A DNA stretch of 56,306 nucleotides from Bolinopsis microptera. Its lineage: Eukaryota > Ctenophora > Tentaculata > Lobata > Bolinopsidae. The notes beneath the pieces were generated by a model. That model was not told the DNA's origin and searched no databases. It saw only the letters and a list, made by a program, of their open reading frames with translations. The stretch covers positions 16,544,837 to 16,601,142 of the forward strand of contig NC_087081.1 of assembly GCF_026151205.1 (NCBI RefSeq). Direction: 5' to 3'. A program made the position numbers and the translations under genes. Of the stretch, positions 44,172 through 56,306 are shown piece by piece. Each line of letters opens with the position of its first letter. The stretch's first letter is position 1.

Positions 44172-44307
44172 TTGACAATTGTTAATGGTCTGGCCCGGCG
44201 CGCGGTACTTCGTAGCACGTGCCATCAGGCCATAACATTTTGGGGAGAAAGCGGCGCGCGCTACTTCCAACTTCAAAGAAATCGAGACGAGTAATTACAT
44301 TCGTCAA
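44172..44307 (+). mobile_element. Family W MITE, 136 bp, with 8-bp target duplication
   Basis: Starts TTGACAATTGTTAATGGTC and ends GTAATTACATTCGTCAA. AAATAAAC is duplicated exactly on both sides (44164-44171, 44308-44315). It carries two GCGCGCGCTACTTC-type phrases also seen in the 6697 copy. Confidence 0.85.
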
Positions 44308-44327
44308 AAATAAACTTGCTCGGATTT

Positions 44328-45682
44328 TCAAAATTTGTTTACCATTGTTTTCTACAGACTGTGAGAATTTTCACAGTACCAAATTTGTTATACCTTTTTG
44401 GAATGATCAGTAAGTTTTGCCTACGTGCCATATTTGATGGTGCGCGGCTTTTGCAGCAAAATTAGGTGTAAAAGTCGCGTAATTTGACGAAATTTGTTGA
44501 TTTTTGTCGTATTATTGATTATTCTATCATATCTTCGGTTCCTGAACATGAATCATTCTGAAAATTTGACAGAACCTTCCAATCATACTTAACTTTGTCA
44601 TACGTTGTATGACCCGTTGCGCACGAAGTGCGCGGCTCCCCCTGTATCGTCGAAGACTATAGTGAAGCGACAGTGGGGGTCACCACGTGATACAAACTTA
44701 ACTACCGAACTTAATTTAGTTGGGAAAGATTTGAAATTGTCTTGATTAAGCTAAAAGGTCTAAAAATGACAAAATAGGTATAAATCCGTTGATAACTGAT
44801 AACTCAAATTCTGAGCATCGAAATTGCTCAAACTAATTTAGGTTCAGTAGAACATAAGTGTTCCACCTAACCATGTGCTTTCGCGCCACTGCGGGCGCGC
44901 TTGTTTCACAAGTCAAAAAAATCTTAGCCTCTTTACGGCCTTTCTACGGCCACTATACGGCCTCTATATGGCCACTATACGGTCACTATACGGCCACTAT
45001 ACGGCCACTATATGGCCTCTTTATGGCCGTAATCCGTATAGTGGCCGTATAAAGGCCGTATAGAGGCCATATAGAGGCCGTATAGAGGCCATATAGAGTT
45101 AGGTAGTGCGCCATCGACAGTGAGCCGCGCGTGCCGACTGTAGGATGGTTTTTTAGCGCTAATTTCGGCCAGCACAAATTTCTTCAAACAAATAGATATT
45201 AAGTATCCTTCCCGACCTCTGATTGCAACAAAAATTGGTAAGCTTACTCATAGACTTTCAAGGAAAGTGTCCGAAAAGTTTAAAGCATATCCAACCATCA
45301 GACATTATGTTACAGCTAAAAGCAGCGTATTTTGCCCCATTTTGATCACTATATCAACTCCGATATCCACCAAATTTTTCGGACAGTTGTAAAAGCCCTA
45401 TTGGAAGGTCGTCGCCAATTTTCATAATGATCTCATTCAATGAACTGAAGATATATCCAAATAATACGACAAAAATCAACGAATTTGGTCAAATTTGGTC
45501 AAATTACGCGACTTTTACAGCTAATTTTGCTCCAAAAGCCGCGCACCATCAAATATGGCACCTAGGCGAAACTCACTGATATTTCCAAAAAGGTATGACA
45601 AATTTGGTATTGTGAAAATTCTCACAGTCTCTACAAAAAAATGGTACAAAAATTTTTAAAATCCGAGCAATTTTATTTTGAT
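44328..45682. mobile_element. Element with inverted repeats of over 250 bp, carrying a minisatellite
   Basis: TTGCTCGGATTTT at about 44330 is inverted at about 45660, and similarity continues inward for some 250 bases per side. Shared phrases include GAGAATTTTCACAGT..CCAAATTTG, GCCATATTTGATGGTGCGCG, TTTTTGTCGTATTATT and ACCTTCCAAT. The centre holds a GC-rich hairpin (CTCCCCCTGTATCG region, about 44628-44690) and the minisatellite at 44935-45100. No transposase frame is seen. Confidence 0.65.
44935..45100. repeat. Inverted GGCCGTATAGTGGCC minisatellite, first block
   Basis: 14-15-bp units in one orientation (ACGGCCACTATACGGCC) up to about 45045 and then in the opposite orientation (GTATAGTGGCCGTATAAAGG), so the block can fold on itself. 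All frames through it (Y-G-H-Y-T-A, P-L-Y-G-L) are by-products. Confidence 0.8.
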
Positions 45683-45699
45683 GGTGCACCCCCTAATAG

Positions 45700-45905
45700 A
45701 GTCCGTATAAAAGCCGTATAGTGGCCGTGTAGGGGCCATATACTCATATAGTGGCCGTATAGAGGCCGTATAAAGGCCATATAGAGGCTGTATAAAGGCC
45801 GTATAGTGGTCGTGTAGGGGCCATATAGTGGCCGTATAAAGGCCGTATAAAGGCCATATAGAGGCCGTATAGCGGCCATATAGTGGCCGTATTATCAATT
45901 ATATA
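45700..45905 (-). repeat. GGCCGTATAAAGGCCATATAG minisatellite, second block
   Basis: About fourteen units related to the block at 44935. A corrupted continuation (GAGGCCGTATAAACC..CCAAACCTAACCCC) is recognisable at about 46250-46300 in the low-quality region. Confidence 0.8.
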
Positions 45906-46075
45906 GAGGCCAAACCTAATCGCCCAATTTCCCATCGTCACGTATCTTCTTTTCTTTTTTAGGCAGTATGGCTTTGTTGGTATCAGCAATCGCCTAGTTC
46001 CGTAACCTCACTCTCATCGGTTTGCTCGCATAGAGCAGAGTACCGATTCTTATAGTTATACTGCATATAATTAGA

Positions 46076-47255
46076 ATGTTTATGAGGGAATATAGACCGA
46101 AAACCAAAGGGGCCTTTTTTGGGGGCTTGGAAAACCCCCGTTTTTTTTTTTTTTTGGGGCCGAAAATACCCTTTTGGTTTTGGGGAAAACCTATTTTACG
46201 GGTTTTTTTGGGGACAAATTTGTGCCAAAAAACCGTTTTTGGAATTTTAGAGGCCGTATAAACCGGTTTATGGCCCTATTAATAACCCAAACCTAACCCC
46301 ATTTTCCCCCCCCTTCCACCCCTCCTTCCTTTTCCCTTTTTAAAACAATTTTTGGTTTTGTTTTTTTAAACGCATTCAACCAAAAATGGTAAAATTAATT
46401 TCCCGGAAACCTTCCTTTTTCCGGTTTTGGTCGCCAAAAGTGGGGCCCAAAAATTCCAAAGCTTTTTAATTAATAATGGTTTTTTGGAAAACTTTTTCCT
46501 TGTTTAAACATTGGAATTAGTCTTTATTTTTAAAAACAATAAAGGGGGAAATTTTGGGAATAGGGGAAATATTTTTGGAAAAAATTAAGGGACCTTGGGC
46601 TGTTTGAAAGCTTGGTGCCCTATCTAAAACAAAAAGAGTTTTTTGGGTTTAAAGATTTTTCTTATTTTAAAAAAGGGTTGACATCAGGTCCCCAAAAAAG
46701 TAAACAACGATGGAGGGTAACTTTTTCTAAATTTTCGGTTGGGGGTTTAAATTAACTTTTTAAAACCAAAAATAAGATTTTTTTTTGGTTCGCTGGGCCA
46801 AACCCAAATCTTTAGGTTCCTTCAAAAGGGATAGGGGAAATTTTTTAAAAAATTTTCCCAAATTTTAAATGGAATAAAGGGGCCCTTTGGGTATAGTCAA
46901 CCCAAATTAAAATTATAAAATTATTGGTCGGAAACTAAAAGGGGATCTACGGAATTAATTTTATACATTATTTCCCCTTTTTCCCCCCAAAAAATTCGGT
47001 TCCCTTTTTAAAATTTGGGTTCCAAACTTTTCAGTTAATATTCCTTTTTTGGGGGCAAGGGGGAAAATAAAAAGGAAAATTAAAAAAAAGGAAATTTTAC
47101 CGGGGAAATTTATCCAAAATTTGGAAAAATGGTTTTTTCCCCTACCCCCACCCTTGGTTGTATTATTTTTAAATTGCCTTTTCCAAATTCCCCCCGGGGA
47201 AACGGCCCCAAATTTCAACATTTTTAAGGGGACTTTTGTTTAACGGTAATTTATT

Positions 47256-47287
<32 letters not shown>

Positions 47288-50200
47288 GAATAACGGACTC
47301 GGGAAATTTCCCAATTCAAAATTTTTTCTCAAATTTTTTCTTTAAAACTTTTTTCCACGTTTTTCATGCTCTGTCCCCTTTTACATTTCCAAATTTTTTT
47401 TTAAGTAACATTTTTGGGGCAATATAATTTAAAGTTTTAATTAAGGGAAAAACAATTTTTTTAAAGAAAAAAAAATTCCGAAAAAATTTTCAAAAACCCG
47501 GGCCGGAAGGGAAGCAAATTGGGGAAAAAAGCCATTTTTTTCCCGACGGTTCCCTTTTGTAAGGGGGATTAAAATTTACACAGTCTTTTTAATTCAATTT
47601 TTTCCTTGTACCAAAAAAAAAAAATTTGTTTCTTTTTTAAAAAATTTTAGGGGGATAAAAGTGAGTTTAACAGGGGGAACATTAAAGATAAAATTTTAAA
47701 TCCCCAGTTAGGGGGAAAAATAAAAGGAAGAAAAAAATTCCCCGTTTACCCCCTTTAATTACCAATACCCTTACTTTTAAGGAAAGAAAAGGGAAAATCC
47801 CCAATTTTTCCCCAAGTAACAAAATTAAAAGTTTTAAATAATTTTTTAAAAAATTTTTTTTTAAAGGAAAAGCGGGGAGCTTTCGGAAAAGGGATACAAA
47901 ACAAATTTTCCCTTAAGGGGTAAAATTTGTTCAAAGTTTCTTTTGGGTTGGGAAAATTCCCTCCATTTTTTTTGCTTTTTTTGGTTATTTTTTAAAACCG
48001 GAAAAAAATTTTTCTTTCGTGGTTTTGGAAGTTGCCCTACCCCCTTTTCCTTAAATTTTTGGTACCCTTTCTCTTAAAAATTTTCCTCCCCCAAAAATTT
48101 TTTCCACTTTTGAAACCCTCCTTTGGGGTTTTTAGGGGAATTTTGCGGGGGACCAAAAAAATTTTGGGGAAAACCCTTTTGGGGGAAAAATCCCCACCCT
48201 TTAACCCCCTTTTCCCCAATTTAAAAACCCCCAAGTATTCTTTTTAAAAAAAAAAAAAAAAAAAACCAAGCCGGGAATTTTTAATAAAAAAAAAAAGAAA
48301 ACCCCAATTTTTGGGGAATTTGTTGTTTTACAAAACCCTGTCCGGCGTTTGGCCCCAAAAAGGGTTTTTTTTCCCAAATAACTCTCCGGGAAGTTTTTCC
48401 CTTAGCAGGGGGGGTTTGTTGGGAAATTTTCAACGTCCAAAAATTCACCGATCATGATAAATTTTTCATCCCCTTCCAGCAGGGTTTTTTAAAAAATTTT
48501 TTAAAAAAATTGGGCAAGCGATTTTGTGGGGGGGAAATTTTGGATTTGAGGCAATTAAACCCGGGTGGGAAATGCTTTTGGGAAAGGGCCCGGTCTGCAT
48601 TTTGGGCCGTTTGCAAAAAACTTGATTGGGTTCCCAAACCCTGGATGTAATTTTAAAAACGAAAAAGGGGAAAAATATAGATTTTAAATGTAAATGGGGG
48701 GGGGAAGGGGGGAGGGGGGTTTTTCGGTTTTTTGAATTTTTTTTAAAAAAAATGTTTTTCGGGAAAACCCACTTTTCTCCCAAAATTTTTTGGATTTGGA
48801 AGGTTTCCCCCTTTTAATGGGGATCACGGAAAGGCGGGCCCTTTTCCCTTCCCAAAAACGAGCTCGGAAGGGGAGTTTCCCCTTTGGGGTACGTTTTGGG
48901 AAAACTCGGCCCGGAAAAAGTCAACATTTTTTAAAAGTTTTCGGGAAAAACCAACTTTTCACTACATTTCTGCTTCCTTTTTCTTCTCCCGCTTTAAATT
49001 GTGTGGAGTAAAGGGGCTTGCGTAAACCTTTATCCCACATGGGCTTTTCATGTAGGGGGGGCCTTCCAATTTATGGGGTTTAACAGTGATGTATTTAAAA
49101 AAAAATTTTGAAGGTTCCACCATTAGACTTTAAAAATATCAAAAGCAGGGCTTTGGTTTCGCCCTCCGGGCGGGGTATCCGTGGGGAACCCTGGCTTTTA
49201 ATCGTTTTAACTTTTTTCAGTGTACCCTTTGATCCCTGAAATCTCGGACACTGCGTATTACGGGGTGACACCAGTATGTTTTTGTTGGGGTTTTTTTTCC
49301 CCCCCCCCTTCCGGGGACATAGCAAAACCGCTGGATTTTTCCCTTTTCCCTTTTTTTTTTAAATTCCCGTTAAAATTTTTCCTTTATCTTCGGGTTTGGA
49401 TCCCAAAGCCTTGCATCGAATTTTGTCCCCCCAGTTCGCCACGGTATCTCTTTTGGGGGGCCCTTTCCTCCCGGGCAACACTAGTTTAGACACGGGGCTA
49501 ATTGAAAACTTATGGCCCCAGGGTTTTTGTTTCTGTGTCTTTTCCGGGGGTGTGTGTGCTTTTTTGTGCCCCCCTTTCTCTGTGTTCTCGCGCATGCGTC
49601 CCCCCTCCTCAGTGGGCTTTTCCCTTTTTGACAACATCACTCCCCAATAAAATTTATGCAAAAAAAATTTATTTTTTCCAACCCATGTTAATATGTTCAA
49701 AAAAAAAAAAAAAACTTTGAAATGTAAGGGTTCCCAAATTAAAATTTTAAATGTTTTAAAAAAATTTTGTTTTCGCGGTTAAAATTTTTAACGAAAATTG
49801 CATTTCAAGATTTTAGAAAAAAAATTTTTAAAAAAAAGAAATATCCGGAAAAAAACCAAAGGCAAATTTTTTAAAAACCGGAGCCGGAGCCGGAAGGGGT
49901 ATTAAAAGCCGGAAAATCCGGTCGGTTCCTAGGGGGACATCCTCTCTCTTCTCCTAAAAAGGTTTATGTTTCTTTTTGGGTTTCTTGGCCAAGAACACCC
50001 CCTTCTTGCACGTCCACTCTGGGTCACTTGAGGGGTCGATTGCTTTTGTGGGCCCCTTTTTGGCCCCTCAATAGAAACCCACAAGTTTTCCCGTAGTTTT
50101 CAGGGGCCCCAAATCACCCCCTCCTCTACCGGCCCAGAGAATTATTCCAAAATTTCAATTGCATTTTTTTTTAAAAAAGCTACCACCAAAACTTAGGGCA

Positions 50201-51352
50201 TGTAATATAGTTGACTTTTTCGGGGGCCTGTGGCCTTTCCAAAAGTTTAACTTTGATATTACACAAAACAACTCTGTGATTAGACCCAAGGGTTAAAAAG
50301 ATTTGAAAACCCCTTAAAGTGTTTTTTAATGAGTTTTTCCACTTCCCCCGGTATGAGAATATAGTCAATTGACCTTTGTTAAGTGCCCCATCGGAAAAAG
50401 GGGGGCCCATTCTTTTTGACCTTTTTTCCTAAAGCAGATTTGGGTTTAATTTCCATTTCCCCACTCCAGGGCAGTGTGCGTTTTCCGATTGGTACGAGTA
50501 TGAAAGTCCCAAACGGGAATTTTTTCGCTCCCCTTTTCCCAAAGCCGGGCTTTCTTTTCTCCCTCTGTGATAAAGGCAGGTGGTGCGCGGGGCACATCGT
50601 TCATACCCTGTCTAAGGGTGTTGGGGCCCCTTCTCCGCATCTTGACAAGGTGCGGGCCTCGGGGGGGGACTTTTAAAGCAGTTATAGTTGTGGTCTGGGT
50701 TCGGCCCTTTTTTAAAAGGGGAGATTAGTCAGAAACCCTTTGGGCCTTTGGGTTTAATGAGGGTTGGGCTGTAGGGCTCTTTTTGTCAGCAGAAAGCCAA
50801 CTCCCCCAGTGGCTGCTATGTTTTTTTCCTCCATGCTAAAAACAGTTACCAAGCTAACCCCCCCTTAAATTTTTCGATCGGGTTTGGCTTTTGGGTAACA
50901 ACCCCAAGGTTTCCCCATGCCACTCTCGGGAAATGAGTAACGGGGTTCGGCGTTGAAAACCTTCTCTAGCTTTTGGGGAATTTAATTTGCCCCCTTTTTT
51001 TCTAGAGTACCTAAATACAAGAAACCAATCCCACCCCCTTTCCTTTTTTTGGTTTTTTTTTTTTTTTTTCCCGGGGGAAGGAGCCGGTTTATCATCTGTC
51101 ACCCTTTTCCGGGGGTTTTTTAAAAAAAAGTCAGCAAAGTAAAGGCTTTTTCGTCAATTTTTAACCCCCGGCCGGGGGTTTTTTTTTAAAACCCCTCCAA
51201 ACCCCCAAAACCCTTTTTTTTTTTTTTTCCCCTTTTTGTAGTTTTAAAATTTAAGTTTTTTGAATTTTTGGGGGGTTTTTTAGGGGGCCCCGGGGGGGGG
51301 GGGGAAAAAAAAACCCCCCTTTTTTTTTTTAAAAAAAAAAAATTTTTTTTTT

Positions 51353-51389
<37 letters not shown>

Positions 51390-51572
51390 TTTTTGCCCTT
51401 TAATTTTTTTTTTTCCCTTTTTTTTTTTCCCCCCGTCCCTGTCCCTTTTCCCCCGGTTTCCCGTCCCCCCCCCCCTGTCCCCCCCTTCCCCTTCCCTTCC
51501 CCCCTTTTCCCTGGCCCCCCTGTCCCTGTCCCCCCTTTTTTGGGCCCCCCCCCCTTTTTCCCCCCCCTTTTT

Positions 51573-51607
<35 letters not shown>

Positions 51608-53805
51608 CCCCCTTTTTTTTTCCCCCCCCCCCTTTTTTTTTTTTTTTTCCCTTTTTTTTTTTTCCCCCCCCCTTTTTTCCCCCCCTTTTCCCCCCCCTTT
51701 TCCCCCCCTTTTTTTTTTTTCCCCCCTTTTTTTTTCCCCCGGGGGGTTTTTTCCCCCCTTTTTTTGGTTTTTTTTTTTTTTTTGCCCCCTTTTTCCCCTT
51801 TTTCCCCCCCTTTTTTTGGTTTCCCCCCCTTTTTCCCCCTTTTTTTTTTTTGGCCCTTTTTTTAAAAAATTTTTTTTTTTCCCCCCCCCCCCCCTTTTCC
51901 CCCTTTTTTTTGGTTTTTTTTTTTGGGGTTTTTTTTTTTGTTTTCCCTTTCCCCCCCCCCCCCCTTTTTTTTTTTTTTTTTTAAAATTTTTTTTAAACCC
52001 TTTTTTTAAATTTTTTTTTTTTTTCCCCCAAAAAAAAAAATTTTTTTTTAAAAAAAAAACCTTTTAATTTAAAAAATTTTTTTAAAATTTTTTTTTTTAA
52101 AAAAAATTTAAAAATTTTTTTAATTTTTTTGGGGGGGTTTTCTTTAGGAATTAAGGGCCAAAATTTTTGGCCCTACTTTAAAACCTTTTTTGGAATTTTT
52201 TTGGGTTTTTTTAAAAAAATTTTTTTTTTAAAAAAAAGGGAAAAGTTTTCCCAAAAAAAACAAAAAATTTTTTTTTTTTTTAAAAACCCAAAAAGGTTTT
52301 TGGGGGGTTTTTTTAAAAAAACCGGGTTTTTTTTAAAAATTTTTTTCCCCCCTTTTTTTTTTAAAAGTTTTTCCCCTTTTTTTGGGGGGGTTAAAAAAAA
52401 ACCCAAAAATTTTTTTTCCCCTTTTTTCCCGGGGGGTTTGGGGGGAAAAAAAAAAATTTTTTCCCCCCAAAAAACCCTTAAAATTTTTTTAAATTTTTTA
52501 AAAAAATTTTTTAGGGAAAAAAAAATTTTTTTTAAAATTTAAATTTTTTGGGTTTTTCCCCTTTTTTTAAAAAAAGGGGGGAAAAAAAAAATTTTTTAAA
52601 AAATTTTTTTTGGTTTTCCCTTTGGGAAAAACCCCCAAAAAAAAAACCCCCCCCAAAAAAAGGGGGGTTTTTTTTAAAATTTTTTTTAAAAATTTTTTTT
52701 TTTTTTAAATTTTTTTTGGGGTTTAAAATTAAAAAAAAAATTTTTAAAAAAAAAAACCCCCCAAAAAAAAAAAAATTTTTTTCCCCCCCGGGGGGGGGGG
52801 GAAAAAAAACCCAAAAAAAAAGGGTTTTTTTAAAATTTTTTTTTTTTTTTTTTTTTAAAAATTTTTTTTTTAGGGTTTTTAAAAATTTTTCCAACCCTTT
52901 TGATTTTAATTTTTTTGGGGTTTTTTCCCCCCAAAAAAAAAAAATTTTTTTTTTAAATTTTTAAAATTTTTTTTTGGGGGCCCCCCCTTTTTTTTTTAAA
53001 ACCCTTTTTGGGGACCCAAATCCCGGGGGGGCCCCCCCCCTTTTTTTTGATTTTTTCCCCCCCTTTTTTGGGGAAATTTGGGGGGGGGGGGGACGGGAGG
53101 GGGGGGGGGAAAGGGGGGGGGGAAAGGGGGAAAAAAGGGGGGGGGCCCGGGGGGAGGGGGAAAAAACCGGGGTTGGGGGGGGAAGGGGGGGGGGGAAGGA
53201 AAAAAGGGGGGGGGGGAAAAAAAAGGGGGGGGGGGGGAAAGGGCCCCGGGGGGGGGGGGGGAAAAAGGGGGGGGGGGGGGGAAAAGGGGAAAAAGGGGGG
53301 GGAAGGGGGGAAAAAAAAAAAGGGGGGGGGGGGCCCCTTTTTTTTTGGGGGGGGGGGGGGGGGGGAAAAAAAGGGGGAAAAAGGGGGGGAAAAAAAGGGG
53401 GGGGGAAAAGGGGGGGGGGAAAAAATTAAAGGGGGAAAAAAAAGGGGGAAAAAAAAAAAAAAAAAGGGGGGGGGGGGGGGGGGTAAATTTTAAAAAAAGG
53501 GGGGGGAAAAAAAAAAAGGGGGGGGGGGGGGGGGGAAAAAAAAGGGGGGGGAGGGGGAAAAAGGGGGGGGGGGAAAAAAAAAATTTTTTGGGGGGGGGGG
53601 AAAAAAGGGGGGGGGGGGGGGGGGAAAAAAAGGGGGGGGGGGGGGGAAAAAATTTTTTTGGGGGGGGGGGGGGGAAAAAAAAGGGGGGGGGGGGGGGGGA
53701 AAAAAAAAAAAAAGGGGGGGAAAAAAGGGGGGGGGGGGAGAAAAGGGGGGGGGGGAAAAAAAAGGGGGGGGGGAAAAAAAAAAAAGGGGGGGAAAAAAAA
53801 AAAAA

Positions 53806-53838
<33 letters not shown>

Positions 53839-54781
53839 AAAAAGGGAAGGGAAAGGGGGAAAAGGGGGGAAAAAGGGGGGGGGGTTTTTAAAGGGGGGGG
53901 AAAGGGGGGGGGGAAAAGGGGGGGGGAAAAGGGGGGGGGGGGGGAAAAAGGGGGGGGGGGGAAAAAAAAGGGGGGAAAAAAAAAAGAAAGGGGGGAAAAA
54001 GGGGGGAAAAAAGGGGGGGGGGGAAAAGGGGAAAAAAGGGGGGGGGGGGGGAAAAAAAAAGGGGGGTTTTTAAAAAAGGGGGGGAAAAAAAGGGGGGAAA
54101 AGGGGGGGGGGGAAAAAGGGGGAAAAAGGGGGGGGGGGGGGGAAAGGGGGGGGGGGAAAAGGGGGGGGGAAAAAAGGGGGGGGGGAAAAAAAAAAAAGGG
54201 GGGGGGCCCCCGGGTTTTTTGGGGGGGGGGGGGGAAAAAAAAAAAAAAAGGGGGGGGGGGAAGGGGGAAAAAGGGGGGGGAAAAAAGGGGAGGGGGGAAA
54301 AGGGGGGAAAAAGGGGGTTGGGGGAAAAAAAGGGGGGGGGGGGGGGAAAAAAAAAAAGGGGGGGGGGAAAAGGGGGGGGGGGAAAAAGGGAAAAGGGGGG
54401 GGGGGAAAGGGGGGGGGGGGAGGGAAAAAAAAGGGGGAAAAAGGGGGGAAAAAAAAAAAAAAAGGGGAAAAAAAAAAAGGGGGGGGGGGGAAAAGGGGAA
54501 AAAAAGGGGGGGGGGGGGAAAGGGAAAAAAGGGGGGGGGGAAAGGGGGGAAAAAAGGGGGGAAAAAAAGGGGGGGGGGGGGGGGGGAAAAAAAGGGGGGG
54601 GGGGGGGGGGGGGGGGGGGGGGAAAAGGGGGGGGGGGGGGGAAAAAAAAAAAAAGGGGGGGGGGGGGGGAAAAAATTTTTAAAAAAAAAAAATTTTTTTT
54701 TTTTTTTTAATTTTTTTTTAAATTTTTTTTTAAAATTTTGGGGGAAAAAAGGGGGGGGGGTTTCCCTTTTCCCCAAAAAGG
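46076..54781. other. Corrupted, homopolymer-inflated consensus; not interpretable
   Basis: The text degrades into runs: normal-looking words with doubled letters from 46.1 kb, almost pure T/C runs at 51.35-52.03 kb, and almost pure G/A runs at 53.08-54.69 kb. Several phrases are distorted versions of clean sequence next door: minisatellite words at 46250, and a TSP1 exon at 54782-54898. Long frames here, such as 53078-54073 on the plus strand and 53490-54884 on the minus strand, are artefacts of run composition. The purine block may hide a GGA/CCT-type simple repeat like those at 8 and 11.4 kb. Confidence 0.85.
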
Positions 54782-55804
54782 GTGGAACACAAACCGTGGA
54801 GAACTTGTAACACTTCTCCTGCACCCCGGAGGTGCTTATTGTTGGGGGGAAGAATCTTCTTTTTTTGGCTTTGTATTGCAACACCCATAGTTGTCCAGGT
54901 AATTCAGTCAGTTTTTATTTGTTTTAACGAGATCGGGTATGTTAATAAAATAGTAGCTCTATTAAATTTTTTATTGATCATTTTCTTCATTAAAAATAAA
55001 CATATGCGCTGAACCTGTTCTAGATATATTTTGTACAACTAGTTTATTCAAAGTGGGCTGTGTTATCAATATCAACGGTTTGTTACTTTTCTAAGTAAAG
55101 TTTTCATTTAAATTGTTTAGCTAAAACACGGCAAACACTGTTAGAAAGATATTGCGATTTATTGACCCAAACATTATATTAAGTAAACGGAGGTTGGACT
55201 TCATACGGCTCATGGTCTACTTGTTCAAAGACTTGTGGAACAGGAACACAAACAAGATGGAGAACTTGTACAAATCCTTCTCCAGCTTACGGAGGTGCTA
55301 GTTGTTCAGGAGAATCTTCAGACAGTCAAAGCTGCAACACCCATAGCTGTCCAGGTAATTCAATCAGTTTTTATTTATTTAACGAGATCGGGTATGTTAA
55401 TAAAATAGTAGCTCTATCAAATGTTTTATTGATCATATCCTCATTAAAATACATATGCGCTGAACCTGTCCTAGATATATTTTGCACAACTAGTTTTTTC
55501 AAAGTGGGTTGTGTCATAAACGGTTTGTTTCTTTTCTAAGTATAGTTTTTATTCAAAATTGTTTAGCTGAAACACGATCGACAGATACTGTTAGAAAGAT
55601 ATTGTAATTTATCGACCCAAACATTCTATTCAGTAAACGGAGGTTGGAATTCATACGGCTCATGGTCTACCTGTTCAAAGAGTTGCGAATCGGGAACACA
55701 AACAAGAAGCAGGACTTGTACAAATCCTTCTCCAGCACACGGAGGTGCAAGTTGTTCAGGATCATCTTCAGACAGTCAAAGCTGCAACACTCGAAGCTGT
55801 CCAG
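54782..55804 (+). CDS. Partial gene: three tandem thrombospondin type 1 repeat exons
   Basis: Two clean exons, 55184-55354 and 55634-55804, are each 171 nt and phase 1-1, bounded by AG and GTAATT. Each encodes one TSP1 domain: G-G-W[11 protein letters not shown], G-T-Q-T-R-x-R-T-C-T-N-P-S-P, Y/H-G-G-A-S-C-S-G and S-Q-S-C-N-T-x-S-C-P, with six cysteines and the W-x-x-W layers. A third exon ending at 54898 is a corrupted copy of the same sequence. Exon and intron repeat with a period of about 450 bp, so whole exon-plus-intron units were duplicated. Such domains occur in secreted or membrane adhesion and guidance proteins. The rest of the gene lies in the unreadable region and/or beyond the window. 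Confidence 0.8.
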
Positions 55805-56041
55805 GTAATTCAATCAGTTTTTATTTGTTTGAGATCGGGTCTGTTAAGGAAACAGTAGCTCTGTTAAATGTTTTATTGATCATTTTCTTCATTTAAAAAA
55901 ACATAAGCGCTGAACTTGTCCTAGATAAAGACGATTTATACATGTATTTCGAAAGCTCCTGCTAATACAATCTTTTTGTCTCAACAACAGTTTTTTTCTT
56001 TCCTAAAGTATAAAAATTGAGATTTATCTTAAGTTATCTTA
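55805..56041. other. intron or flank after the last TSP1 exon
   Basis: The first ~120 bases repeat the intron that follows the other TSP1 exons; the rest is unique. No further exon is recognised before the microsatellites. Confidence 0.5.
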
Positions 56042-56047
56042 TTTAGA

Positions 56048-56300
<253 letters not shown>

Positions 56301-56306
56301 GTTTGT

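Noticed and set aside
44858-45989. Y-G-H-Y-T-A and P-L-Y-G-L repeat frames
   Set aside because: Products of the GGCCGTATA minisatellite; many overlapping frames on both strands and no flanking coding signal.
53078-54884. 331- and 464-codon frames rich in Gly/Lys or Pro/Phe
   Set aside because: Artefacts of corrupted G/A-run consensus; no natural codon structure.

Overview
The window is AT-rich, repeat-dense genomic DNA of a metazoan, probably an early-branching or other marine invertebrate; the exact taxon cannot be read from the sequence. The evidence is GT-AG introns, a TMEM145/GPR180-type seven-pass receptor, phase-1 thrombospondin type 1 (TSP1) exons and a secreted VWC-like cysteine-rich protein. 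There is nothing prokaryotic here: no operons, no Shine-Dalgarno-led gene clusters, no CRISPR array.

Layout. 1-8 kb is a transposon graveyard: a 1.7 kb inverted-repeat element carrying a 14-bp motif twelve times, a re-inserted fragment of it, a perfect 266-bp palindrome, a LINE reverse-transcriptase tail, and TA-flanked and 8-bp-TSD MITEs. 8.0-14.3 kb is a recent tandem duplication whose units each start with a long (CCT)n array; one unit contains a MITE that the other lacks. 14.3-17.4 kb holds minisatellites and no gene. 17.46-19.11 kb is a three-exon TMEM145-like receptor gene (+). 19.2-21.7 kb is a composite inverted-repeat transposon with a broken pogo/jerky-type DDE transposase.

22.24-31.96 kb is best read as one minus-strand gene of at least eight exons, reconstructed here from splice sites and phase. 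Its last exon encodes more than 60 copies of a seven-residue S-S-P-V-R-D-V repeat. One intron contains a small + strand secreted VWC/pacifastin-like gene (26.4 kb). Another consists mostly of a 12-bp minisatellite of about 245 units that starts five bases after a 5' splice site.

32.4-42.1 kb is a second, older segmental duplication. It carries two intronless paralogous genes of 485 and 484 residues with myristoylation-type N-termini and an internal repeat that closes on itself. 42.6-46.0 kb is again MITEs and a long-inverted-repeat element with minisatellites. 46.1-54.8 kb is corrupted, homopolymer-inflated consensus and should not be interpreted biologically. 54.8-55.8 kb holds three tandemly duplicated TSP1 exons (+), the first corrupted, of a gene that is cut by the window or by the bad region. 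The window ends in inverted TAG/CTA microsatellites.

There is no evidence that the genes work together. The connecting theme is genome architecture: duplication bounded by simple repeats, many foldback elements with reiterated subterminal motifs, and nesting of genes and satellites in introns.
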